A stretch of DNA of 64,000 nucleotides from DATAUD01 sp036268455 (GCA_036268455.1 DATAUD010000022.1:124001-188000); one strand, 5' to 3'; shown: positions 50,701 through 58,609, numbered from the stretch's first letter. Notes: generated from the sequence alone by a model not told the origin. A program made the numbers and translations.

Positions 50701-53093
50701 ATACTTATGGCGCTCCCCTGCCTGCCTTCACGGGTAGCTTGACGGGCCTCGTCAATGACGATGACATCACCGCATCGTTCGTCACCACCGCGACTCCGGC
50801 CAGCGGCACCGGCGAGTATCCGATCACCCCAGTGTTCGACGATCCGAACAGCGCCTTGGGCAACTACATGGTAACGACCAATGACGGGACGTTGACCATT
50901 GTTCCCGCGGCCTTGATCGTGACGGCTACCAACGTGAGCCGTCCCTACGGGCAGCCAAACGGAGTGTTGGGCTTGTCCTACTCCGGCTTCGAGAACGGCG
51001 ACGGCCCCGCCTCGCTCACCGTTGCTCCCACAGCGACGACCGTCGCGGATTCGACCTATCCGATTGGCAGCTATGCTATCGTGCCTTCGGGCGGCGTTTC
51101 GACGAACTACACGTTCAGCTATGTCAACGGCACGCTGACGATCACCAAGGCCGGCCTCACGGTGACGGCCCAGAACACGAGCCGTCCTTACGGGACCACC
51201 AATCCTATCTTCAATGCCACGATTGTTGGCTTGGTTAATGGCGATAGCGTTACCGCCAACTTGTCAAGCTCGGCGACGATCTCCGATCCTCCGGGCCAAT
51301 ACGGCATCACGGTTCAACTGACCGACCCGGAGGGCGTGCTCGGCAATTACAACGTCAACCTCATTGGAGGAATCCTGACGATTACCCAGGCGCAATTGAT
51401 CGGCCAGGTCCAGAACGCCACGCGGCCCTATGGCCAGGCGAACCCGGCCAACAGCGTCGTCTATACTGGCTTCGTCAATGACGATAACTCGAATAGCTTG
51501 TCCGGCGCCGTGACCTATAGCACCTTGGATTCGCAAAGCAACCCGGTCGGCGTCAACACGCCTGTCGGCAATTACACGATCAACGTCGCGAACGGTCAAA
51601 CATCGCCTGATTACAGCATCCAATATAACAGCGGAACGCTGTCGATCACGCCGGTGGCATTGACTGTCACCGCCAATAGCACGAGCCGGTATTACGGCGC
51701 CACCAACCCCACGTTGACGGCGACGATTACTGGATTCGTCAATGACGACACCTCGAACGTTGTCAGCGGCAGCGCATCGTTGACCACGACGGCTGTCTCG
51801 AACAGCCCTGTGGGCAGCTATCCAATCACCGCCGCGCTCGGCACTTTGAGCGCGACGAACTATACGTTCGCCTTCGCCAACGGGACCTTGACCGTTCAGG
51901 CCAGCCCGCTGGAAGTCGTGGCGGATAATCAAATCCGTGAATACGGAATGACCAATCCTCCGTTGACCTACCACTTCAGCGGATTCCTGAATGGCGACAG
52001 CACGAACGTCCTGACTGGCACACCGGCGCTGTCCACCAGCGCTGACAACTCCAGCCCGGCTGGCGTCTATGCGATCGACATCTCGACAGGCACCCTGGCG
52101 GCCACCAATTACACCCTTGTTTATAGCAATGGTGAATTGACCGTCACGGCGGCCCTTGTGACCGGCACGAACGAAAGCTACTACGTCATTGGCGACAATG
52201 CCGTGCAACTCGACCCGCTCGGTACCGAAGCGGATGGCGGAAGCCTGAGCTACGGCGGAGCGACCCTCTCGGTTGCCGTTGTGACCAACGCGACGGCCGG
52301 CGATGAGTTGAGTGTTGCTTCCCAAGGGAGCGGCGCCGGCGAGATCGGCGTGCAAGGTTCCACTATAACCTACGGCGGAACGAATATCGCCGCGTTCACT
52401 GGCAACGGCAGCAACCTGCTGTCGTTCACGCTGACCACGAACGCCAACCCGGTTTCGATCAGCGCGTTGATTGATCAACTCGCCTTTGAAACGACCGTCA
52501 CCAACACGAGCTTCCGTGTGGCGCAACTCACCCTCACCTATCCCAGCAATGTGGTGACGGCGCAAATCACGGTCAGTGTTGACCGTCTCCCGGTTGCTCC
52601 GGAAATCTACATCACTGCGACTGAAGGCGAGAGCTTCACTCTCCCGTTCAGCCAGATCCTGACCAACGACAGCGATCCTGATGGCGATACGTTGACCATC
52701 ACCGCCGTCAGCTCAGTCTCCGCGGAAGGCGGTTTGTTGACCAACAATTCAACGAGCCTGACCTACAACCCGCCGGCCGGCCAGTTGGCCTCGGACCGCT
52801 TCGCGTATATCGTCAACGATGGACGCGGCGGCGAGACGGTTGGTTTGATCACGGTCAACTTCGCGGCCGCGAATAAGTTGTCGATCGGCGGCACCAGTGT
52901 GACCCACACCGGCGCGTTCCTCACCTTCGCCGGAACGCCGAACGCGAGCTATAACATTCAAGCGTCCACGGACCTGATCAACTGGGCGACAATCGCGACA
53001 GTAGTCGCGACGCCCGAAGGTATCGTGCAATATCTGGACACAGATTCGACCACGATGCCGCACCGGTTCTACCGCGCGCAGATCGTCCAGTAA
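44799..53093 (+). CDS. Giant surface protein with YDG and MBG repeats
   Basis: 2764 residues. A long signal-like N-terminus (basic, then TALATIAAFGCCLVSGHA) leads into a parallel beta-helix-like region (GPGSLRDAVSNAVSGDIITF; TLEGFAIENGYV) interrupted by poly-Gly loops (residues ~150-330). Then a DNRLRE-type domain (~426-590), an Ig-like domain with ATPTGNVIFTDGS (~593-690), a second Ig-like domain (~694-774), five YDG repeats (775-1213), fifteen MBG repeats (1214-2452), a cadherin-like domain with NDSDPDGDTLTITAV (~2598-2690), and a C-terminal domain (NIQASTDLINW ... HRFYRAQIV) found at the end of secreted verrucomicrobial proteins. Probably an adhesin or matrix protein. The start ATG has no clear Shine-Dalgarno; a strong terminator follows. 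Confidence 0.9.
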   Translation: MIDKSSTESRVSTWAGIRRKRSRLARRLFEPVNRSTKTALATIAAFGCCLVSGHAANLVVNNGTDSGPGSLRDAVSNAVSGDIITFDPGLANSTITLTSGEIDVSNSVTITGEGVANVIVSAGGNSRVFRVYTNVTATLEGFAIENGYVLGNVGGFGFGAGSGGGAAGMGAGLLVDSNSIVTLNDMIFATNQVVGGDGGSAEYDLPEDGGNGGQGTGPEVGVGGSNGQNGAEGGNGGAGGLGTGGGGGGGGGGLFSSTSAAGGNGSYGGGGGGAGEELDGEDGVTAASGGASAAYGGQGGASDVVDSSDTHPGGGGGGAGLGAGLFVWQNGTVMMSNVTFISNIAIGGNGGGSDDGISGNPGLGKGAAIFLHPAAVALATNLTFSGNTSSDSGDDTFAIDETTKDNSDVLGSFLPYAPVSGTVLYPTANVWTPNEGITTQPYDSSSVPGETVEWVALPDTNGNQDVSAIMFDISSITGTITNAQLRIHISTAAGEPVFGMYGSTDNDWNETTGFPEPSEAIEFDDTADLVPGDWKTVDVTSFIAQQAGQNQTASFFIFDDADFGGVNYITFDSRQSLSPQLQPQLIIEEQNLTATTVTATNGPTPSTYGESVTLFATVTAASGSATPTGNVIFTDGSVDFTNALTGSDGVATASITVTNLSVETHNFSVEYAGDVNFTGNTNTFSQVVNQAAQAPLVFAPAAMQAYGSTNTLSVTGGSGTGSVTFSVVSGPGEIVNGDQLVATGTGPIVVEADQASDLNYLDNNTNATVTATAVTLTVSGIVAENRMYNGSTNDALNFGEASLVGVLNGDNVSLVTEGSTAYFASKDAGTNLPVTVSGLSLFGSAATNYSLSEPMLSANICAARVTVTNIAASSKPYDGTTNATLTGTPVLYGIVEGDSVSLGGVATASFVSPEVGTNVAVVVAGYVISGPDAVNYNLVQPVLSANITPATLTVAGAIAENRMYNGSTNDTLNLTGASLVGVVTGDNVTLDTNGAMASFSDKLAGTNKTVTVSGLTLDGSASGNYSLTQPVLSANICAATVTVTNIAAVSKTYDGTTNATLSGTATLYGVVEGDSVTLGGTPSASFATPDIGTNLAVTVTGYTISGTDSTNYNLIQPALSANISSAQLTITNIMAVNKTYDGTTNATLSGTATLVGVVDGDSITLGGSPVASFAAPGVGTNLTVTVSGYTISGTDTTNYTLVQPVLSANISSAPLVVTAVSESYPYGYPSPVFPVSYSGFVPGDNAGNALTTTPIATIAASIANGITNRPNTYPITASGGSAPNYSLSYVPGTLTVTKAPLNVSVPDVSRAYGMPNPTFNVTVTGVVGNDDITATASTPATQTSAPGNYPINLNVNDPNGKLGYYNVNLSTGTLLITNATLLGIVQDQTRAYGQTNQPFSLVYSGFANGDTTNILSGSYTLVSLDTNGVVVTTNTPVGEYPIYVSGGQSAPNYTVIYTNGVLTVTQAVLTVAANPASMVYGSPVPSLSADITGFVNDESSNVLQGTLSVTTDAQTNSAVGTYAIVPSGLSATNYSIVYSNSLLTVEQAPLSVVINDQTIMYGQPLPTLTGSLTGVVNNDPLTVQFTTTAVNGGPVGAYPISAEFNDPSNVLGNYSLSTQGGTLDITPATLEVEGPDVSRGYGSTNPVLMASYLGLVNGDTTNVIVGQPILSTTATNTSTVGSYPITVDVSGVSAPNYTIQAVPGNLVVTQAVLEVTADNQSRLYGTTNPVFTTTITGFLNGDPTNVVSGSPDVTTTATIDSATGTYPIEVSQGTLFATNYSFAFSNGVLTVGQSILTVIADPQEKTYGDTNPPLTFHYSGFLNGDDTNSLTGSPNVYTFAHTNSPVGDYTIHIHQGTLASTNYAFAFSNSVLTVEPAPLALTSFDASRLYGATNPVLTGSLVGLMNNDPITASFSTAATTNSPVGAYPITAMLDDTNDLLTNYEVTTNLGNLTVTPAPLVETVSSVTNTYGAPLPAFTGSLTGLVNDDDITASFVTTATPASGTGEYPITPVFDDPNSALGNYMVTTNDGTLTIVPAALIVTATNVSRPYGQPNGVLGLSYSGFENGDGPASLTVAPTATTVADSTYPIGSYAIVPSGGVSTNYTFSYVNGTLTITKAGLTVTAQNTSRPYGTTNPIFNATIVGLVNGDSVTANLSSSATISDPPGQYGITVQLTDPEGVLGNYNVNLIGGILTITQAQLIGQVQNATRPYGQANPANSVVYTGFVNDDNSNSLSGAVTYSTLDSQSNPVGVNTPVGNYTINVANGQTSPDYSIQYNSGTLSITPVALTVTANSTSRYYGATNPTLTATITGFVNDDTSNVVSGSASLTTTAVSNSPVGSYPITAALGTLSATNYTFAFANGTLTVQASPLEVVADNQIREYGMTNPPLTYHFSGFLNGDSTNVLTGTPALSTSADNSSPAGVYAIDISTGTLAATNYTLVYSNGELTVTAALVTGTNESYYVIGDNAVQLDPLGTEADGGSLSYGGATLSVAVVTNATAGDELSVASQGSGAGEIGVQGSTITYGGTNIAAFTGNGSNLLSFTLTTNANPVSISALIDQLAFETTVTNTSFRVAQLTLTYPSNVVTAQITVSVDRLPVAPEIYITATEGESFTLPFSQILTNDSDPDGDTLTITAVSSVSAEGGLLTNNSTSLTYNPPAGQLASDRFAYIVNDGRGGETVGLITVNFAAANKLSIGGTSVTHTGAFLTFAGTPNASYNIQASTDLINWATIATVVATPEGIVQYLDTDSTTMPHRFYRAQIVQ
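47121..48437 (+). repeat. Five YDG repeats in the giant gene
   Basis: Five units of about 88 residues, each ending NYxLxQPVLSANI. They alternate: units 1 and 3 have AENRMYNGSTND, units 2, 4 and 5 have SKxYDGTTNATL. The A-B-A-B-B order points to duplication of a two-unit block followed by one extra unit. Confidence 0.85.
48438..52154 (+). repeat. Fifteen MBG repeats in the giant gene
   Basis: Fifteen units of 80-88 residues with a YG-x-x-NPxL start, a GFxNGD turn, a YPIxxxxG strand and closing NYxxxYxNGTLTVTxA. Two spacing types alternate: short units with NDPxxxLGNY (units 2, 5, 9, 10, 12) and units with SGxLSATNY. The sequences are well diverged at DNA level. Confidence 0.88.
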
Positions 53094-53120
53094 GCTGCGA
53101 ATAGCAGTCTGTTAGTTTCA

Positions 53121-53162
53121 AAGGCCGGAAGTGGAAACGCTTCCGGCCTTCTTCGTTTTTTG
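53121..53162 (+). terminator. Rho-independent terminator of the giant gene
   Basis: Perfect 11-bp stem AAGGCCGGAAG / CTTCCGGCCTT (53121-53131 and 53140-53150), 8-base loop, then CTTCGTTTTTT. It starts 27 bp after the stop codon. Confidence 0.92.
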
Positions 53163-53295
53163 GGGGGCTTGGGGAAAGGCGGTTATGCCAGGTGATCGAC
53201 CACTCTGTCCCTCGCTTCGGCCTTGGCCCTCGTCCTCGTGGACCAATACTCTTTTCAATTGAACAAGATCGCAGCTCTAATAAAAATACCGCCAC

Positions 53296-53927
53296 ATGAA
53301 AATCGAAGGAATCAAAGGATGTTACGAAAAGACTCGCGGCATATTTTACTTTGCCAGGATGTGCTCGAAGATTCGTCTGCACGCCGAGGGCAAACTTCCG
53401 AAGGACTACCACGACATGCTCGGCCAAGGGGTTTGACGCGCGCACGTGCAGGTATTTATGCGTTGGGTACGAAGACGTCAAAGCACACGTGCTCTCGGGC
53501 AAAAGCGATGAAGAAGCGCTCGACTAGTGTAGTGTCCCATAAATAGCTAGCCATTCGCGGCGAGGGATTTTGACGCAGGCGAGGCGCGAGCGACGAGCAT
53601 ATCCGAATGGATCTGTGAGGAACGAGCAACGAAGCCTGCGTCAAAAAGACCTGCCGCCCGCGCCTCGCCACAGGCCAAATTGGGCGCAACGAATGGCTAG
53701 CTATTTATGGGACACTACACTAGTGTTTGGAAAATGGCTGGCGCCTTACGGACGAGCAAATTCTCATTTACAACAGTTTTATGAGCAAGCGCGGCTGGCG
53801 CGATGATGAAACCGACGGGTTTATCCCGCGCATGATCAAGAAATACGGGCTTGCGGACGACGGCAGCGTGATTACCGACTTTGACATCATCAAAATGGAC
53901 GAAGGCCGCTGGAAGCCTGAGATGTGA
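53296..53927 (+). pseudogene. DUF5069 gene broken by a frameshift and a MITE
   Basis: Three pieces join into a DUF5069 protein: IKGCYEKTRGIFYFARMCSK ... DMLGQG from ATG 53296, then after one extra G in GGGG (53428-53431) FDARTCRYLCVGYEDV ... EEALD up to 53524, then after a 202-bp insertion CLENGWRLTDEQI ... WKPEM ending at 53927. Without the insertion the last two pieces are in the same frame. The codon at the right junction reads TAG. DUF5069 is a small family of unknown function common in Verrucomicrobiota. The reading shows a dead copy; whether another intact one exists is outside the window. Confidence 0.85.
53523..53724. mobile_element. 202-bp MITE with perfect 35-bp terminal inverted repeats
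   Basis: Left repeat 53523-53557 is the exact complement of the right repeat 53690-53724 (outer bases ACTAGTGTAGTGTCCC). An inner inverted pair TTTTGACGCAGGC (53568-53580) and its complement (53634-53646) makes a nested hairpin. No coding capacity, so it must have been moved by a transposase in trans. The ends contain CTAG and TA, which could be a target duplication, but the exact boundary is ambiguous because the terminal ACTAGT is itself a palindrome. Confidence 0.88.
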
Positions 53928-53969
53928 AGAGAAGCGTGGAAATGAAGACAATTAAAATCTGACGGACAG

Positions 53970-54971
53970 CTAAGTCCGCGGCGGGGAATTTTGGAGGATT
54001 TTTCGGGCGGCGGCGGCGATGCTGGCGGCCAATTCGGCGGGTTGCACGACCCGCGCGTTGCCGGACCAGCCCAATACCCATCGTTCGATCTCGCCGAGAC
54101 TTGAGAGTTTCAGCCGCAATTCAACGCCGCCGTCTTCAAGCTCGCGCAATTCCTGCGATTCGTGCCACTTCTTTTCGCGAATGTAATCGCTGACAAGTTC
54201 GTTGAAATGGAGCACGACCTCAAAATTCCCCTGCCCTGATTGCACGCCGAAACTGTCGCGCAGGCGTTTTTCCAGCGAGAATTTTTGCGGGCGCGCAAAA
54301 ACCTTGCCGGTCGGCCTGGCTTCCTGGATGCGAGCGGGGACAAATGTGCGGATGTCCTTGCGCAAATGACACCAGGCGAACAAAAACCATTCGCCGTTGA
54401 TGTTGGCCAAATGATACGGGTCCACCAGGCGCAATTCCGTGTCGCGCTTGCCGGGCTTGCGGTAGGTCAATTGCAATTGTCTGCGCTGCGTAGCGGCCTG
54501 GGCAAGGGCGTCGAATATCTCAAGGTTTAAAATCGGCGCGGCGCGCGTGCGGAAGGAAATGGTTCGTTCCCAGTCGGCAAGGTTCAATGAAACGGTGTCG
54601 GGCAGGCTGGCCGCCATTTTCTTGAAGGCGCTGACGAGCGGCCGCTCGAAAGCGGTGCCCCGATATTGTTGCAGCGCCTTTTCCGCGACGAGGAGGGCAA
54701 ACAATTCGCCTTCCGTGATTTGCAACGTTGGGAAATTGGTGACTTCCTGGGTGTAATGATAACCCTTGTGTTCGGCGCTGTATTCCAACGGCAGTTCCAG
54801 CCGGTCGCGCATGAATTCGAAGTCGCGATGGATGGATTTGGTGCTGACCTCCAACTCGCCGGCAAGGGTGAAGGCGTTCGGATATTTGCCGCTTTGCAGG
54901 GCCTGGTGGATGCGCAGCATCCGCTCCAGAGGCGGGCGCGCGCCGGGCGTTTTTGCGGGCTTCGCCTTCAC
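53970..54971 (-). CDS. HTH-WYL transcriptional regulator
   Basis: 333 residues. N-terminal DeoR-type HTH (LERMLRIHQALQSGKYPNAFTLAGELEVSTKSIHRDFEFMRD), then a WYL domain (~150-215) with RQLQLTYRKPGKRDTELRLVDPYHLANINGEWFLFAWCHLRKDIRTF; the usual W-Y-L is GEWFLF here. A WCX-type C-terminus follows. WYL proteins sense nucleic acids or nucleotides and control DNA-damage, defence or other genes. It starts 13 bp after rho on the same strand, so it may share its transcript. Targets unknown; no defence genes lie beside it. Confidence 0.92.
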   Translation of the reverse strand: MKAKPAKTPGARPPLERMLRIHQALQSGKYPNAFTLAGELEVSTKSIHRDFEFMRDRLELPLEYSAEHKGYHYTQEVTNFPTLQITEGELFALLVAEKALQQYRGTAFERPLVSAFKKMAASLPDTVSLNLADWERTISFRTRAAPILNLEIFDALAQAATQRRQLQLTYRKPGKRDTELRLVDPYHLANINGEWFLFAWCHLRKDIRTFVPARIQEARPTGKVFARPQKFSLEKRLRDSFGVQSGQGNFEVVLHFNELVSDYIREKKWHESQELRELEDGGVELRLKLSSLGEIERWVLGWSGNARVVQPAELAASIAAAARKILQNSPPRT

Positions 54972-54984
54972 GGAAGAATTTCCG

Positions 54985-56112
54985 TCAGGTGATCTTCGCC
55001 AGCAATTCGTCGTTGGTCTTGTGCTTCTTCAACGCGGCGATGAGCGTTTCCATCGCTTCGACCGGGTTGAGATCGACCATCATGCGGCGCAGCTTGCGAA
55101 TGGATTCAATGTTCTTGGGCGGAAAAAGTTTTTCCTCTTTGCGCGTACCGCTCTTGGGAATGTCCAGCGCGGGAAAAAGGCGGCGCTCGGACAGCTTGCG
55201 GTCGAGGATCAATTCCATATTGCCGGTGCCCTTGAATTCCTGGAAAATCAATTCGTCCATGCGCGACCCGGTATCCACGAGCGCGGTGGCAACGATCGTC
55301 AGGGAACCCCCCTCTTCGATCTTGCGCGCGGAGGCGAACATTTTCCGCGGAATTTCCAAGGCTCGGGCATCGACGCCGCCGGTCATTGTGCGGCCGCTGC
55401 CGCCGTGAACGCTATTGTAAGCGCGGGCGACGCGTGTGATGGAATCCAGCAAAACAAAGACGTCCCGTCCGCTTTCAACCATGCGGCGGCAACGCTCGAT
55501 CATGAATCGCGAAAGGCGCACATGGGTTTCGAGGTCCTGGTCGTTGGAAGAGGCGACGACTTCCGCTTTGACGGAGCGTTGAAAATCGGTGACTTCCTCG
55601 GGACGTTCGTCGATGAGGAGGACCATCACGTAAACTTCGGGGTGATTGGCTGTGACGGCGTTGGCGATTTGCTTGAGAATGGTGGTCTTGCCGGTGCGCG
55701 GCGGGGCGACAATCAAGCCGCGCGTGCCTTTGCCGATGGGCGTGACGAGATCAATGATACGGGTTTCGAGCAGGTCCGGCGATGTTTCGAGGCTGATCTT
55801 CTCGATGGGATCAATGGTGGTCAGATTTTCAAATCGAACGTTTTTTGTATAGGCCTCGAAGGGCTGATCGTTGATTTTGTGGACCGTCTTGAGTTGCGGG
55901 CTGTTGCCGCGGTGCGGCGGTTGGGTTTCGCCGGCGACAAGGCAGCCTTCGCGCAAGAAATTGCGTTTGATCGTGTCAGGCGTGACAAAGATGTCGCTTG
56001 GCTTGGGATGGTAGTTGTTTTCCCTGGTTCGCAAGAACCCAAAGCCTTTTTCCGAAATCTCAAGGAAGCCTGCACCGTGATCGGTGGCTGTGGCGCCGGG
56101 AGCGTTACTCAT
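54985..56112 (-). CDS. rho: Transcription termination factor Rho (short form)
   Basis: 375 residues. RNA-binding cold-shock-like domain at ~12-75 (GAGFLEISEKGFGFLRTRENNY; SDIFVTPDTIKRN), Walker A APPRTGKT (136-143), Walker B VFVLLDSITR (218-227), Q-loop and R-loop region SGRTMTGGVDARALEIPRK, and arginine finger area ELILDRKLSERRLFPALDI. ATP-driven hexameric RNA helicase that ends transcription. It lacks most of the N-terminal helical Rho_N part seen in E. coli (419 residues) and begins almost at the cold-shock domain. Followed by a WYL regulator after 13 bp. Confidence 0.96.
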   Translation of the reverse strand: MSNAPGATATDHGAGFLEISEKGFGFLRTRENNYHPKPSDIFVTPDTIKRNFLREGCLVAGETQPPHRGNSPQLKTVHKINDQPFEAYTKNVRFENLTTIDPIEKISLETSPDLLETRIIDLVTPIGKGTRGLIVAPPRTGKTTILKQIANAVTANHPEVYVMVLLIDERPEEVTDFQRSVKAEVVASSNDQDLETHVRLSRFMIERCRRMVESGRDVFVLLDSITRVARAYNSVHGGSGRTMTGGVDARALEIPRKMFASARKIEEGGSLTIVATALVDTGSRMDELIFQEFKGTGNMELILDRKLSERRLFPALDIPKSGTRKEEKLFPPKNIESIRKLRRMMVDLNPVEAMETLIAALKKHKTNDELLAKIT

Positions 56113-56297
56113 AAGATAATTTTGTAAAACGTGCGAAGGCCTTGCCTGAATTGCCCGAAAGGTTACTTTCGTTTGAACTAGGAATTCTTGGAGGACCGTT
56201 GCACCCCTCGAAAACGTTCGCGCAACCCGGTCAAACCTTCAACAACCAGATATTTATGCCAAAAGTCGATTATTGCAACTTATTTTTTCAATCCGCA

Positions 56298-57281
56298 TTA
56301 AGTCCCCACTTCCGCCCGGGCTTCAGCGGCCAGCGGCGTGCTCAAATAGCGCTCACCTGTCGAGCAGGCAATCGTCACGATCATCTTGCCTTTATTCTCG
56401 GGACGCTGGGCCACTTTCAGCGATGCGACCACATTAGCGCCAGTGGAAATTCCCACCAGAAGCCCCTCCTCCTTGGCGAGCCGGCGCGCCATAGCAAACG
56501 CCTCATCGTTGGTCACTTGCACGCACTCGACAATCTGAGGGTTTCCCTTGCTGTCCTTGAGGTGCAAATTCTTGGGAATGAAACCGGCGCCGGTGCCCTG
56601 AATCTTGTGCGGACCGGGTTTTAGCGGCTGTCCCGCCAGGCATTGCGAAATGACTGGCGAAGTGTCGGGTTCCGCGGCGATGGCCTGAAAGGACGGCTTG
56701 CGGGCCTTGAGGACCTCCACGCAACCGGTAATGGTCCCTCCAGTGCCAACAGCCGAAACCACAATGTCCACTTTGCCATCGGTGTCCTTCCAAATTTCCT
56801 CCGCGGTGGTTTTGCGGTGGATTTCTGGATTGGCCGGGTTCTCAAATTGCTGCGGAATCCAGGAATTGGGGGTTTCCTTGGCCAATTGCTCGGCGCGCGC
56901 AATGGCGCCTTTCATTCCCTCGGCGCCCGGGGTCAGGACCAATTTTGCCCCAAGCATCGCCAGCAACGTGCGGCGTTCCATCGACATCGTGTCCGGCATT
57001 GTCAAAATCAATTTGTAGCCTTTGGCCGCGGCAACGAACGCCAGCGCAATTCCCGTGTTGCCGCTGGTTGGTTCGATAATTATCGTGTCCTTTTTGAGTA
57101 TCCCGCGCTGTTCGGCGTCTTCGATCATCGCCATCCCAATGCGGTCCTTGACGCTGCCCAACGGATTAAAAAACTCGCACTTAAGGAGAATGGTGGCGCC
57201 CGTGCCCGCGGTCACTCTGTTCAACCGAACCAGCGGGGTGCGTCCGACGGTTTCGACAATGTTGTTGTAAATATGTGCCAT
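56298..57281 (-). CDS. cysK: Cysteine synthase A (O-acetylserine sulfhydrylase)
   Basis: 327 residues from ATG 57281, with an AGGAAAGGA ribosome site ahead. Pyridoxal-phosphate Lys45 in GSVKDRIG, substrate loop TSGNTGIAL (72-80), phosphate-binding AVGTGGTITG and SSNE-like GISTGANV near the C-terminus. It forms cysteine from O-acetylserine and sulfide in the cytosol. It stands between rho and the sugar dehydrogenase on the same strand, with gaps of 186 and 92 bp, so probably has its own promoter. The 186-bp gap to rho holds no other feature I recognise. Confidence 0.95.
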   Translation of the reverse strand: MAHIYNNIVETVGRTPLVRLNRVTAGTGATILLKCEFFNPLGSVKDRIGMAMIEDAEQRGILKKDTIIIEPTSGNTGIALAFVAAAKGYKLILTMPDTMSMERRTLLAMLGAKLVLTPGAEGMKGAIARAEQLAKETPNSWIPQQFENPANPEIHRKTTAEEIWKDTDGKVDIVVSAVGTGGTITGCVEVLKARKPSFQAIAAEPDTSPVISQCLAGQPLKPGPHKIQGTGAGFIPKNLHLKDSKGNPQIVECVQVTNDEAFAMARRLAKEEGLLVGISTGANVVASLKVAQRPENKGKMIVTIACSTGERYLSTPLAAEARAEVGT

Positions 57282-57373
57282 GGAAAATCCTTTCCTGTTG
57301 TAACTTTTCGACGGGCATATTGTCGCACGTCCCCGCAAGGGCAAGAACTTTTTTTCGGAAAAAATTTAGAAAA

Positions 57374-58609
57374 TCACGGGTCGCCCGCCGCCGAAACGGA
57401 ATAGATTTGTCCTTCGTAAGCGACGACATAAAGTTCCCCGTCCAAATCCTCGGCGAAGCTGGAAATGTTCTTTGGCTGATCGAGCATCGTGGCGCTGTCG
57501 TTCGCTTTGCCGTCCTTGTAGCGGAACCCCCAAATCGTCCCTAGCGCGTAATCGCCGTAAATGTAAATCCCGCGCAACGCCGGATGTTTCGCTCCGCGAT
57601 AAACGTACCCCCCCACGACACACGCCCCAATGCTGTGCCCGGGAAACATCTGCTGGGAAAGGAGGTTCGTGTTGTGCGGATATTCCATCACCGGATCGAT
57701 ATACCGCGCCCCCACCGGGGCGGGCTTGAAATAATGCGCCCCTTCGCGCACGCCCCAACCGTAATTGCCCTGTTTCACGATCAAATCGATTTCCTCCCAT
57801 TTGTCCTGGCCAACGTCGCCGGCCCACATGTCGCCGGTCTCGCGATCCCAACTGTAACGCCACGGGTTGCGCAAGCCGTAAGCCCAGATTTCCTTGCGCA
57901 CGCTGTTCTCCCAAAAATCCGGTTCGTTGATAAAAGGATTATCGCGGGGGATGCCATAGGGCAGCGTCACCTTCGTGCCGTGCATTCCAATCGTTGAACG
58001 TGTGTTGACGTCGATGCGTAAAATCTTGCCCCGCACCGTGGACGCGTTTTGGGCCGCCCCAAATTCGTCGTTCTGCCCTCCCCCGTCCCCGACGCTCAAA
58101 TAAAGAAAACCGTCCGGGCCAAAACTGGCCAGCCCCGCCTTGTGAACGTCCGACGGTTGGGGAATCTCCAGCAGTTTGCGCTCGGAATTCGTATCCGCGC
58201 GGTCCGGGTCCGTGGCTGAAATTTTCCATTCACTGAGAATGGTGCGGCGGGGATTCTGCTGGCTGTAGAAGATATAAAAAAGGCGGTTGGTTTTAAATCC
58301 GGGATGGAACGCCAGGCTCAACAACCCCTGCTCCGTGCTGACGTGAGGTTGCCGGTCGGAAATGTCCAAAAGCACCTTGGCACCCGAACCATTCGTGCCT
58401 TTTCGCGCAAGAAGGATGCAGCCATCCTGCCCGACAATCGCCTCCCTGCCCGAGCCATCCGGCGCCTCGGTCATCCAAACCGCGTTGCTGAATTCCAATT
58501 TGGGAAACACGCGGTGAAGCTCGATTTTCGGAAGCGGCTGGCACTCGGTTTGAATTGCCATTAGAAAGAACAAAAAGCCCTGAATCACGGGCAACAACCA
58601 TTTTTTCAT
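57374..58609 (-). CDS. Secreted PQQ-dependent sugar dehydrogenase-family protein
   Basis: 411 residues from ATG 58609 with signal peptide MKKWLLPVIQGFLFFLMAI. Six-bladed beta-propeller signatures of the glucose/sorbosone dehydrogenase family: EQGLLSLAFHPGFKTN with the conserved His, LASFGPDGFLYLSVGDGGGQND, KILRIDVN, AYGLRNPWRYSWDRETGDMW and GDVGQDKWEEID. Likely oxidises sugars outside the cytosol with PQQ and Ca2+. No PQQ synthesis genes are in the window. Divergent from the glutaminase-family gene. Confidence 0.88.
   Translation of the reverse strand: MKKWLLPVIQGFLFFLMAIQTECQPLPKIELHRVFPKLEFSNAVWMTEAPDGSGREAIVGQDGCILLARKGTNGSGAKVLLDISDRQPHVSTEQGLLSLAFHPGFKTNRLFYIFYSQQNPRRTILSEWKISATDPDRADTNSERKLLEIPQPSDVHKAGLASFGPDGFLYLSVGDGGGQNDEFGAAQNASTVRGKILRIDVNTRSTIGMHGTKVTLPYGIPRDNPFINEPDFWENSVRKEIWAYGLRNPWRYSWDRETGDMWAGDVGQDKWEEIDLIVKQGNYGWGVREGAHYFKPAPVGARYIDPVMEYPHNTNLLSQQMFPGHSIGACVVGGYVYRGAKHPALRGIYIYGDYALGTIWGFRYKDGKANDSATMLDQPKNISSFAEDLDGELYVVAYEGQIYSVSAAGDP

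Noticed and set aside
48438..52154. Possible CRISPR or satellite array because of regular ~250-bp periodicity
   Set aside because: The period is that of in-frame MBG domains with no direct repeat/spacer structure at DNA level.
51264..52565. 433-codon minus-strand frame inside the giant gene
   Set aside because: Repetitive shadow of the MBG repeats; composition follows the repeat unit.
54766..56127. 453-codon plus-strand frame opposite rho and the WYL gene
   Set aside because: It crosses two well-recognised genes on the other strand and has no family features.
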